Below, piece by piece: positions 1 through 7,251 of a stretch of 64,000 bases of DNA. Position 1 is the first letter of the stretch, and the number at the start of each line of letters is the position of its first letter. The notes under the pieces are model-generated. The model was not told where the DNA came from, did no database searches, and was given only the letters and a program-made list of their open reading frames with translations. The translations under genes and the position numbers were made by a program. Location: assembly GCF_000218565.1 (NCBI RefSeq), contig NC_015684.1, positions 3,224,001 through 3,288,000 on the forward strand, given 5' to 3'. The stretch comes from Afipia carboxidovorans OM5. GTDB taxonomy: Bacteria; Pseudomonadota; Alphaproteobacteria; Rhizobiales; Xanthobacteraceae.

Positions 1-765
1 AAGCCGCACCGCGGAGACGACGCGGGTGTCGCGCGTCACATCGAGACGGCCGCTGAGCCTGCCGTTGAAAGCGGGGCGATCGATATCGACCGGCACCGAC
101 GAGGCGCCCGAGGTGGTCGGGAAATCCGTGCCATAGCCCGTGAATGAACCGCGCAGATCGAGATCCACTGCATGGCGCGACCACAGCGAGGTCGCCTGCA
201 ATTCCGGCGCGATACGATAGAACGCCGAGCCGCGCGGCTCCGACAAGCGGCTGGGGTTGCTGTCATAGCCGCCCCAGACTTCAACAGCGCTCTTGACCAG
301 AAAGCTGCCGGCGCGATTGCCGACCTGCCCGAACGGATCGTCGTCGATCTTGAGGCGGCGGCGCGGCGGTGCGCCCTCGGCGGTGCCGGCGAAGGATGGC
401 GACACCGGCGCGGTGACGCGCGGTGCCTGCAACGGCGGATTCGGTGTCGGGTGCGGCGTCCCCGGATAGGGCTTTGCCACCTTCCGCTTCCGATTGAGCG
501 AATCGTAGCCACTGCCGGCCGCACCTGATGCTGGGGGAATGCCGTAGGTGGGCCGCATGTCGTCCTGACTACCGACCGAGCGAAGCGGCGAATCCTCACG
601 CGGCGCGAACCCGCCGACCGACGGTGTGAACATCGACGAGGTGAGCGCCTGCGCGAAACAGGGGACAGGCAAAGTGGAGGCGCCTAGCACGGCGCAAAGC
701 CGCGCCACGCGCCAGCCCGGCGCGGTGCGGCCTTGCGAGCCTCTCGCCCTCTGCCCCAAGGGCAT
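1..765 (-). CDS. Outer-membrane beta-barrel protein, N-terminal part (C-terminus beyond left edge)
   Basis: The leftward frame stays open from an ATG at 763-765 to the window edge, 255 codons. The start is followed by a basic segment, a hydrophobic stretch ending in a likely cleavage site after CFAQA, then a Pro-rich low-complexity linker. After about residue 120 the sequence alternates polar and hydrophobic residues with aromatic and Gly positions (for example AVEVWGGYDSNPSR), as in beta strands of the BBP2-type barrel proteins common in Bradyrhizobium relatives. A GGGAAGG-like Shine-Dalgarno lies about 8 bases upstream. The role is probably an outer-membrane porin or surface protein, but the substrate is unknown. 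The barrel assignment is an inference from strand-like pattern and signal peptide. The missing C-terminus prevents a check for a terminal aromatic residue. Confidence 0.6.
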   Translation of the reverse strand, partial: MPLGQRARGSQGRTAPGWRVARLCAVLGASTLPVPCFAQALTSSMFTPSVGGFAPREDSPLRSVGSQDDMRPTYGIPPASGAAGSGYDSLNRKRKVAKPYPGTPHPTPNPPLQAPRVTAPVSPSFAGTAEGAPPRRRLKIDDDPFGQVGNRAGSFLVKSAVEVWGGYDSNPSRLSEPRGSAFYRIAPELQATSLWSRHAVDLDLRGSFTGYGTDFPTTSGASSVPVDIDRPAFNGRLSGRLDVTRDTRVVSAVRL

Positions 766-976
766 CCTCAAACCTTCCCGGCAAAAGCCGAAAACACACG
801 AAATTGCAAGGACTTGCAGCCAAACGACACCGCGCCCGCAAACCGGACGCCGTTAACAGAGTTAAAACAACTATGGTTAATGAGGCGTTGAAGACGGCCT
901 GTTCCGGATCGCCCGATGTCATTGAGCGTGCTAAAGAAAAGAAGCGGCAACGGGCCGCCTCTTTCGGACATCGTGC

Positions 977-1987
977 ATGGCTTCCCCTATCTCGCAGACG
1001 GCCCCGGATCACGCCGCGCCTCTTTCTCCCGCCGTCGATTCCGCGCTGCGCACACTCGCCTCGGAGGCCGATGGCGTCGCAGCGCTCGCGACCGCGCTGC
1101 GCACCACGCTGCGGCCCGCCTTCGACGACGCGATTGCGCTGATCCAGAACGCCAAGGGCCGCGTGATCGTCACCGGCCTCGGCAAGTCCGGTCATATCGG
1201 CCGCAAGATCGCCGCGACCTTCGCCTCCACCGGCACGCCCTCCTTCTTCGTCCACGCCGCCGAGGCAAGCCATGGCGATCTCGGCATGATCACCGCCGAT
1301 GACGTCATCATGGCGCTGTCGTGGTCCGGCGAAACGGCGGAGCTGCGCAACCTCATCACCTATTCGCGGCGCTTCCGCATCCAACTGATCGCGCTCACGT
1401 CCGATCCGGCTTCGACGCTCGGCAAGGCCGCCGACGTGGTGCTGGCGCTGCCGAAAGCGCCCGAGGCCTGTCCGAACAATCTCGCGCCGACGACGTCGTC
1501 GCTGATGCAGCTCGCGCTCGGCGATGCGATCGCGATTGCGCTTCTCGAGGGTCGCGGCTTCACCGCGATCGATTTCAGCGTGCTGCATCCTTCCGGCAAG
1601 TTGGGCGCGATGCTCAAATTCGTGCGCGACCTGATGCACGAGAGCGCGTCCATTCCAGTGAAGCCGCTCGGCACGCCGATGTCGGATGCGCTGGTGGAGA
1701 TGACCTCGAAGGGCTTCGGCTGCGTTGCCATTATCGACGGCCGCGGCGAGATCGCCGGCATCGTCACCGACGGCGACCTGCGCCGTCACATGCGCCCGGA
1801 CCTGATGACGGCGCGCGTCGATGATGTGATGACCCGAAATCCGAAGACCATCAGCCCCGATCTGCTCGCAAGCGAAGCGCTGGAAATCCTCAACAGCTCG
1901 AAGATCACGGCCTTGATCGTGACGCGCGGCAAGACGCCGGTCGGCATCGTGCACCTGCACGACATTTTGCGCGCGGGCGTGGCGTAA
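977..1987 (+). CDS. kdsD: Arabinose-5-phosphate isomerase (KpsF/GutQ family)
   Basis: The 336-residue product interconverts ribulose 5-phosphate and arabinose 5-phosphate, the first step towards Kdo of lipopolysaccharide, in the cytoplasm. An N-terminal SIS sugar-isomerase domain (about residues 40-175) carries the phosphate-binding stretch VTGLGKSGHIGRKIA and the ALSWSGETAEL loop. Two CBS domains follow (about 205-330; GIVTDGDLRRH, then VGIVHLHDIL). Length and domain order match the KdsD/KpsF family. The ATG at 977 is the first one in frame that leaves the SIS domain whole; its ribosome binding site is weak. It stands alone, divergent from the barrel-protein gene on its left. Whether it serves core Kdo or a capsule cannot be told here. 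Confidence 0.92.
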   Translation: MASPISQTAPDHAAPLSPAVDSALRTLASEADGVAALATALRTTLRPAFDDAIALIQNAKGRVIVTGLGKSGHIGRKIAATFASTGTPSFFVHAAEASHGDLGMITADDVIMALSWSGETAELRNLITYSRRFRIQLIALTSDPASTLGKAADVVLALPKAPEACPNNLAPTTSSLMQLALGDAIAIALLEGRGFTAIDFSVLHPSGKLGAMLKFVRDLMHESASIPVKPLGTPMSDALVEMTSKGFGCVAIIDGRGEIAGIVTDGDLRRHMRPDLMTARVDDVMTRNPKTISPDLLASEALEILNSSKITALIVTRGKTPVGIVHLHDILRAGVA

Positions 1988-1999
1988 CAATCGCCTTTA

Positions 2000-2443
2000 T
2001 CAAGTCGCCGGATCGATCAACGCAAGGCCGCTGGCCGGATCATGCCGCTTGCACAGATGCGCGGGCGACTCGGTGACGATCACTTCAAGCGTCGGCCGCA
2101 CGTTCGCTTTCTTGAGATGGCCTGCAATGGCGCTGCCGGTGCGCGTGCCCAGCACGACATGGGCATGGATCGCGGGCTTGCCGTCCGGCCCGATGGCGAT
2201 GTCCCCGATCAGTGAGGCGACCTCGACCTGATCCTCGACCGGGATCGGAAGATAACGCTTGGTCTCCCAATCGAAATAGGCGAGCTCGGCGCTGCGCAAC
2301 GCACCGATCGCCGTGAGGCTCGCAGCGGAAAGCCCGACCTCGCGCGCGAATTGTTCGAGACACGACATCGCCTCGTCGCCCGCCGCCATCACGACGGCAT
2401 AGGTCCGCTGCCCGTCCGATTCATAAATCAATTTGCTTTTCAT
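2000..2443 (-). CDS. PPC (DUF296) domain protein
   Basis: The 147-residue product starts MKSKLIYES and is made almost entirely of one PPC/DUF296 domain. Visible features are the AVVMAAGDEAMSCLEQFA helix, LTAIGALRSAELAYFDW, and the glycine and histidine positions of AIHAHVVLGTRTGSAIAGHL. In plants this fold accompanies AT-hook DNA binding; bacterial stand-alone versions are small cytoplasmic proteins, often trimeric, of unknown role. The open frame continues 77 codons upstream, but that part reads like non-coding sequence, so the ATG at 2441-2443 with GGTGAG before it is preferred. Its stop lies 12 bases from the kdsD stop, so the two genes converge. Function unknown. Confidence 0.8.
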   Translation of the reverse strand: MKSKLIYESDGQRTYAVVMAAGDEAMSCLEQFAREVGLSAASLTAIGALRSAELAYFDWETKRYLPIPVEDQVEVASLIGDIAIGPDGKPAIHAHVVLGTRTGSAIAGHLKKANVRPTLEVIVTESPAHLCKRHDPASGLALIDPAT

Positions 2444-2531
2444 GATGCTCACCAATTGTCGTGAGCTTAACGGCAGCAGCGCGCCCGTGTTCCCCGATGC
2501 GCGGCGCAATGCCGTAAGACCATGAAATGCC

Positions 2532-2969
2532 TTACGCGGGGCCGACGCGCAGCCGCGCCCCATCGGCCTCCACGATCCGTACCTTGGTGCCGGCCGCAAG
2601 CGGCGGACCCTCGACGCGCCATGTTGTGTCGCCAAGCCGGATGCTGCCGACGCCATCGACGATCGCGCTTTCAAGCGTGACGACCTGACCGACGAGGCCC
2701 TTGGTGCGGCGGTTGAGGAAATTATTGTCGACCGCCTCGCGCCGCGCGAAATGCCGCCACAGCGGCACCATCGCGATCGAAATCAGCGCGAACGCCACGA
2801 CCTGCATTTGCCACGAGGCGACGAACAGAAACGACAGCAGGCCGACGATCAGCGCGGCCAAGCCCAGCCACAGCATGAACACGCCCGGTGCCAGCGCCTC
2901 GATCCCCATCAGGAGAACGCCGAGGATGAGCCAGTTCCAGCTTCCGAGCTTGATCGCAAGATCAATCAT
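2532..2969 (-). CDS. NfeD family membrane protein
   Basis: The 145-residue protein has two to three N-terminal hydrophobic segments (about residues 12-32, 35-50 and 54-70) and a soluble C-terminal beta-barrel of the OB type (LVGQVVTLESAIVDGVGSIRLGDTTWRVEG). This is the short NfeD form. NfeD proteins pair with SPFH/stomatin proteins and are thought to help organise membrane microdomains. The SPFH partner lies directly upstream on the same strand, though a repeat and a hairpin sit in the 108-base gap. The ATG at 2967-2969 follows GAGAGG at good spacing. Confidence 0.88.
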   Translation of the reverse strand: MIDLAIKLGSWNWLILGVLLMGIEALAPGVFMLWLGLAALIVGLLSFLFVASWQMQVVAFALISIAMVPLWRHFARREAVDNNFLNRRTKGLVGQVVTLESAIVDGVGSIRLGDTTWRVEGPPLAAGTKVRIVEADGARLRVGPA

Positions 2970-2980
2970 GATCGCCTCTC

Positions 2981-3033
2981 AAAGCGTTTTCAGCGAAGTG
3001 GAAACCGGTTCGCGTAAAGAAAACGCGTCAAAA
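2981..3033. repeat. Rhizobial intergenic repeat element
   Basis: The stretch AAAGCGTTTTCAGCGAAGTG followed by GAAACCGGTTCGCG and AAGAAAACGCGTCAAA matches, from memory, a short intergenic element very common in Bradyrhizobium and other Rhizobiales genomes. It contains internal inverted parts (GCGTTTTC with GAAAACGC). It lies between the SPFH gene and nfeD. A broken relative may be present at 50038-50160. The role of these elements is not established. Confidence 0.6.
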
Positions 3034-3040
3034 TAAATCG

Positions 3041-3079
3041 AGAGTCTTTTATCGTTTCCGTGAAACGGTGAAAGACTCT
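3041..3079 (-). terminator. Hairpin at the end of the SPFH gene
   Basis: AGAGTCTTT (3041-3049) pairs with AAAGACTCT (3071-3079), and inside it CGTTTC pairs with GAAACG. Read on the minus strand the stem begins at the SPFH stop codon and is followed by a T-rich run, so it may end or weaken transcription before nfeD. Confidence 0.55.
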
Positions 3080-4088
3080 AGTCGAACGGCTTGCGCGGCG
3101 GCGTGCCGGTATCAGGCACGCTCGATGTGCGTCGCGCCGCCGAAGATGTGGCCCCCTCGCCGAACGCCGCCTTGGCGATCTCGCCGATGCCCGCGAGCGA
3201 TGACAGGAGGCTCGTCGCCTCCATCGGCAGCATAATGACCTTCTGGTTCGACGATTCGGCGAACTGGCCGAACGCCTTGATGTATTTGTCGGCGATAAAA
3301 TAGTTCAGCGACGCGACGTCGCCCGCAGCGATCGCTTCACTCACCATCTGCGTCGCCTTGGCTTCGGCTTCCGCCGCACGCTCGCGCGCCTCGGCGTCGC
3401 GGAATGCAGCCTCGCGGCGGCCTTCCGCCTGCAGGATCTGCGCCTGCTTGGCTCCCTCCGCGCGCAGGATTTCCGACTGGCGCTGGCCCTCGGCCTGCAG
3501 AATCTCGGCGCGCTTGACGCGCTCGGCCTTCATCTGCCGGCCCATCGCCTCGACCAGATCGTGCGGCGGCACGATGTCCTTGATCTCGATGCGGTTGACC
3601 TTGACGCCCCACGGCGACACCGCGGCATCGACGACCCGCAGCAGGCGTTCGTTGATCTCGTCGCGATGCGACAGCACCTGGTCGAGATCCATCGCACCCA
3701 TCACCGAGCGGATGTTGGTCATGGTCAGCGTGATGATGGCGTGGTTGAGGTTCGCCACCTCGTAGCTTGCCTTCGCCGCGTCGAACACCTGGAAGAAGGT
3801 CACGCCGTCGACCGTGACGGTCGCGTTGTCCTTGGTGATGACTTCCTGCTGCGGAATGTCGATCACCTGCTCCATCATGTTCACCTTGCGGCCGATCCGG
3901 TCGAAATAGGGAACGATGATGTTGAGGCCGGGCTCCAGCGTCCGGGTGTATTTACCGAACCGCTCCACGGTCCAGTCGAACCCCTGGCCCACGGTCTTCA
4001 CGCCGGCAAACAGCGTGATCACGACGAGAAGCAATAATGCGATAGCGAAAATATCGAACCCGGACATCATCCCTCCGAAGTCAAACAT
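3078..4088 (-). CDS. SPFH/Band 7 protein (stomatin/QmcA-like)
   Basis: The 336-residue protein has one N-terminal membrane segment (about residues 13-33) and a Band 7 domain (FDWTVERFGKYTRTLEPGLN, then IPQQEVITKDNATVTVDGVTF). A charged Ala/Glu-rich coiled coil follows, with repeats such as RAEILQAEGQRQSEILRAEG. The tail is short and Ser/Thr/Pro-rich. Family members form oligomeric rings in the inner membrane and scaffold proteases or transporters. The neighbour nfeD is the usual partner. Start ATG at 4086-4088; no better upstream start is seen. Confidence 0.9.
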   Translation of the reverse strand: MFDFGGMMSGFDIFAIALLLLVVITLFAGVKTVGQGFDWTVERFGKYTRTLEPGLNIIVPYFDRIGRKVNMMEQVIDIPQQEVITKDNATVTVDGVTFFQVFDAAKASYEVANLNHAIITLTMTNIRSVMGAMDLDQVLSHRDEINERLLRVVDAAVSPWGVKVNRIEIKDIVPPHDLVEAMGRQMKAERVKRAEILQAEGQRQSEILRAEGAKQAQILQAEGRREAAFRDAEARERAAEAEAKATQMVSEAIAAGDVASLNYFIADKYIKAFGQFAESSNQKVIMLPMEATSLLSSLAGIGEIAKAAFGEGATSSAARRTSSVPDTGTPPRKPFD

Positions 4089-4205
4089 GACCTACCCTTG
4101 AGACGCGAGATATGGGCGAACACCGCTCTATGTCGCACCGAGCCTAGCATATTGTCGTTGCGGCAGGGTGTCCGGTTCGGCGCGCCTTGAAAGAATAGAG
4201 GTAAA

Positions 4206-5225
4206 TTAAATCCAGCCCTGCAGCTCGCGCAGCACGAGCTGCCGGATCACGTCCATGCCCCCTTCGCTGTCGTTCAGGCAGGGAATAAAGGAAAACTGCT
4301 CGCCGCCGGCGTGGCGGAAAATCTCCGCGTTCTCCTGCGCGATTTCCTCCAGCGTCTCGAGGCAATCGGCCGAGAAGCCGGGCGTCAACACCGCGATCCG
4401 CTTGACGCCCTCACCCGCGAGCCGCTTCATCGTCTCGTCGGTATAGGGCTGCAGCCATGGATCGTAGCCGAAGCGCGACTGGAAGGTGAGGATCAATTCC
4501 TTGTCGGACAGCTTGAGGCGCTCGCGCAACGCCTCAACCGTCGCCACGCACTGCGCCTGATACGGATCGCCCTTGTCGACATATTTCTGCGGCATGCCGT
4601 GAAACGAGGCGACGATCACCTCCGGCTTGAACGGCAGCGTCGCCAACTGCGCTTCGACCGAGGCCGCCAGCGCCTCGATATAGGTCGGCTCGACATGATA
4701 AGGCGGCGTGAAGCGCAGCGTCGGCTGGGCGCGCAAGGCAAGCATCACCTCGGCCGCCTTGTCGAACACCGTCGCCGTGGTCGCGGCGGAATATTGCGGA
4801 TAGAGCGGCACCACCAGAATGCGGTCGCAGCCTTTGGCCATCAGCGCATCGAAGCCGGACTGCATCGACGGATTGCCGTAACGCATCGCCCAGTCGACCA
4901 CGACGTTATTGTCCGCAAGCGCTGCGGCCAACTTGTCGGACTGGCCGCGGGTGATGGTCTTGAGCGGCGATTCGTTGCGCTCGTTGTTCCAGATCTTCAG
5001 ATAGTCTTTCGCCTTCTTGCCGGGCCGCACGCGCAGGATGATGCCGTTGAGGACGAGCTTCCACACAAGGCCCTGATCCTCGATCACGCGCGGATCGGAG
5101 AGAAACTCCCGCAGATAGACCCGCAGGCCCTGCGCGTCGGCGGTGTCCGGCGTGCCGAGATTGACGAGCAGTACACCGACGCGGCCGGCGGCGGCTTGAG
5201 GCAAGACAGGTTCGGAGTTCGACAT
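4206..5225 (-). CDS. hemH: Ferrochelatase
   Basis: HemH inserts Fe2+ into protoporphyrin IX, the last step of heme b synthesis, on the cytoplasmic face of the membrane. The sequence shows the family start GVLLVNLGTPDTADAQGLRVYLREFLSDPRVI, the VVPLYPQYSAATTATVFD stretch, the conserved active-site His region VIVASFHGMPQKYVDKGDPY, and the C-terminal TFQSRFGYDPWLQPYTDE and LTPGFSADCLETLEEIAQE motifs. From the ATG at 5223-5225 it is 339 residues. That start has GGAAA upstream, whereas an in-frame ATG at 5252 overlaps the stop of the NicO gene as TGATG and could be used by coupling. The gene is the third of a leftward DUF1007-NicO-hemH run. Confidence 0.93.
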   Translation of the reverse strand: MSNSEPVLPQAAAGRVGVLLVNLGTPDTADAQGLRVYLREFLSDPRVIEDQGLVWKLVLNGIILRVRPGKKAKDYLKIWNNERNESPLKTITRGQSDKLAAALADNNVVVDWAMRYGNPSMQSGFDALMAKGCDRILVVPLYPQYSAATTATVFDKAAEVMLALRAQPTLRFTPPYHVEPTYIEALAASVEAQLATLPFKPEVIVASFHGMPQKYVDKGDPYQAQCVATVEALRERLKLSDKELILTFQSRFGYDPWLQPYTDETMKRLAGEGVKRIAVLTPGFSADCLETLEEIAQENAEIFRHAGGEQFSFIPCLNDSEGGMDVIRQLVLRELQGWI

Positions 5226-5251
5226 CAAAACGGTTTCCGGGGCGACGTCCA

Positions 5252-6418
5252 TCAAAAGCACGTCACGCGCTCGGCGGCAACATAGCCGAGCAGAAGGCCG
5301 AGGCCGAACAGCATCACGAGCGCGGCAGCGCCGAACTCGATGCCGCGCAAGGCCACCGCTCCACCGCTCTCCGAGGCGGAGACGAGACGACCCGCAACGC
5401 CCTTGGCCGACACCACGAGCGTCGCGATCGTCGCCACCGTGATCGCGGTGCCGAGCCCCATCAACAGCGTCGCGACGACCCCAGCCCAGAACAGGCCCTG
5501 CGCCAGCGCGAACACCATAACGAGGATCGCGCCCGAACACGGCCGGATGCCGACGGTCAGCACCGCACTGATGCCACGCGCCCAGCCGCCCGGCCCCGCA
5601 AGCGCAGCCGGGTCCGGCCCATGCGAGCAGCCGCAATGCTCGTCATGCACATGATGCACATGCGCAGGAGCAGCCGCGGGGGTTTGAGCATGCATATGGC
5701 CGTGATCGTGATCATGGCCGCAGCAGCCGTCATGCTCATGATGATGAGCATGACCATGCCCGCCCTCATCATGGGCATGATGGTGATGCGTGGCCGGTGC
5801 ACCGCCTTCCGCAAACGCCGGCGCCAACACCGGTGCGGGGCGAACCCAGTCCCGCAGCGCGCGCAGGAAACCGCCGCCCTTGCTCCAGGCGAGCCGCGCG
5901 CCGAACGCCGCGATCAGCCCATAGCTCGCGACCTCGACAATGCGCTCGGTTCGGCACATCTGGCCCGCGGTGACGTTGAGGATCACCGCGCCAATGCCGA
6001 CGATCGCGATCGCCACCAGCGCCTGCATCAGCGCCGAAGCAAACGACAGCGCGATCCCGCGCCGCGCGGTCTCTTCATTCGCGACGAGATAGGAGGAGAT
6101 CACCGCTTTGCCGTGGCCGGGCCCTGCTGCATGGAAGATGCCATAGGCGAAGGAGAGCGCGAGCAGCGTCCACACCGCCGAGCCGTCGGTCTTGGCCGCG
6201 CGGATCGCGGACGACATCTGGCGATAGAATTCCGACTGCTTGGCGAGCAGCCAGCCGATGACGCCGCCGACCTGCGAATCCGGCACCGCACCCTTCGGCG
6301 CGCCGAACGGATTTTGTGCCAAGGCCGGATCGATCATCGCGACGGCCAGCGCGGCGACTGCCACCACCGCGACACCAGAGACAACGAAGCGCGCGGTCCG
6401 CGTCCGCATCATGGGCAT
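5252..6418 (-). CDS. Nickel/cobalt transporter, NicO/RcnA family
   Basis: The 388-residue integral membrane protein has an N-terminal signal-like segment, about six further hydrophobic segments and a long His-rich cytoplasmic loop near residues 210-270 (HDEGGHGHAHHHEHDGCCGH and similar). Family signatures HAAGPGHGKAVISSYL and GIRPCSGAILVMVFALAQGLF are present. NicO/RcnA members move Ni2+ and Co2+; the family contains both exporters and importers. Pairing with a secreted DUF1007 protein is common in alphaproteobacteria. It overlaps the DUF1007 gene by 10 bases and abuts hemH, so co-transcription is likely. The direction of transport is not decidable from sequence. Confidence 0.85.
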   Translation of the reverse strand: MPMMRTRTARFVVSGVAVVAVAALAVAMIDPALAQNPFGAPKGAVPDSQVGGVIGWLLAKQSEFYRQMSSAIRAAKTDGSAVWTLLALSFAYGIFHAAGPGHGKAVISSYLVANEETARRGIALSFASALMQALVAIAIVGIGAVILNVTAGQMCRTERIVEVASYGLIAAFGARLAWSKGGGFLRALRDWVRPAPVLAPAFAEGGAPATHHHHAHDEGGHGHAHHHEHDGCCGHDHDHGHMHAQTPAAAPAHVHHVHDEHCGCSHGPDPAALAGPGGWARGISAVLTVGIRPCSGAILVMVFALAQGLFWAGVVATLLMGLGTAITVATIATLVVSAKGVAGRLVSASESGGAVALRGIEFGAAALVMLFGLGLLLGYVAAERVTCF

Positions 6419-7074
6419 TCCACCGTCACCTTGTTGGCGAACATCGCGCCGTAATTGGCGTTCTCACCGGACATGAAATCCGCCTCGCTCAGTTTCTGCT
6501 GCGGGGCGGAGCTATCGGTGGGGCGGACCAGGCCCATCTTGCAATTCGCCGGCGCGCCGACGAGTTCGACCGGGTGATCCTTCACCATCTGGAAGTCGAT
6601 GAAGTAGCTTGGGTCGAACACTTCCAGCGCCAGCTTCGTCACCTTGAATGGCGTGCGGAACGGCAGCGTGAAATGCAGCGTCAGGTTGCCGTCTTTATAA
6701 TCGAGATAGTAATCGATCGGCTCGTTGAACTTCTGCTTCTTCTGGCGGCCGACATCGCCCTCCTTGGCGAAGGTGAAGTAGGCATATTCCTTCAGCGACT
6801 CGATGTTGGTCTGCGCTAAGGCCGACAATTCCTCGCGGGTGTAGACGCCCTTGGTCTGCTGCGGCAGGCCCTGCACCGCATAGGCCGCGAACATCTCGTC
6901 GAACGTCCAGGCATGGCGCACGCCGGTGACGGTGCCATCCGGCGCGAACACGAGCTTGCTCGCCGCCGTGATCCAGACATGCGGATGCGCGTGTGCGGCA
7001 CCCGTCATGATGGCGAACGCAACAAGGGCACACAGACCGCCGAGAGCACGGCGCACGCGTGAAGCACTCATCAT
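6409..7074 (-). CDS. DUF1007 periplasmic protein, partner of NicO transporter
   Basis: The 221-residue product begins MMSASRVRRALGG, followed by a hydrophobic signal segment ending in GAAHAHPHVW. The family mark right after cleavage is HPHVWI, a likely metal ligand, and the body contains WTFDEMFAAY and YFIDFQMV. DUF1007 proteins are periplasmic and nearly always encoded beside NicO-type nickel or zinc/nickel permeases, so a metal-delivery role is inferred. The ATG at 7072-7074 has GGAGAAAG 8 bases upstream. The longer open frame to 7164 is not supported by a ribosome binding site. Confidence 0.82.
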   Translation of the reverse strand: MMSASRVRRALGGLCALVAFAIMTGAAHAHPHVWITAASKLVFAPDGTVTGVRHAWTFDEMFAAYAVQGLPQQTKGVYTREELSALAQTNIESLKEYAYFTFAKEGDVGRQKKQKFNEPIDYYLDYKDGNLTLHFTLPFRTPFKVTKLALEVFDPSYFIDFQMVKDHPVELVGAPANCKMGLVRPTDSSAPQQKLSEADFMSGENANYGAMFANKVTVECP

Positions 7075-7155
7075 GCGAGTTCTTTCTCCAAGCACCATGT
7101 GCTCCCTCTTCCCGGGCTGGAGTGAGGACCACTCAATCTGTCGAGAGGCATGTAA

Positions 7156-7204
7156 CCCCCTCACCCGGCGCTACGCGCCGACCTCTCCCCGATGGGGAGA
7201 GGTG
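7156..7204. repeat. Intergenic palindromic repeat, copy A
   Basis: The element reads CCCCCTCACCCGGCG-CTAC-GCGCC, then CCTCTCCCC-GAT-GGGGAGAGG, giving two adjacent perfect stems. Related copies occur at 11568-11664 and 15934-16093. Such CCCTCACCC...GGGGAGAGG elements are abundant between genes in Bradyrhizobium relatives and probably fold in RNA. Here it lies in the gap between the promoter side of the DUF1007 gene and the stop of the M3 peptidase. Confidence 0.75.
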
Positions 7205-7251
7205 AAAAGGCAGCGCCTGATGCTCGGTTCACTGTCATTCAGGGATAACCG

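Noticed and set aside
1..1990. Long frames antisense to kdsD and the barrel gene
   Set aside because: They are shadows of coding sequence in high-GC DNA, with Arg/Ala/His-rich composition and no ribosome binding sites.
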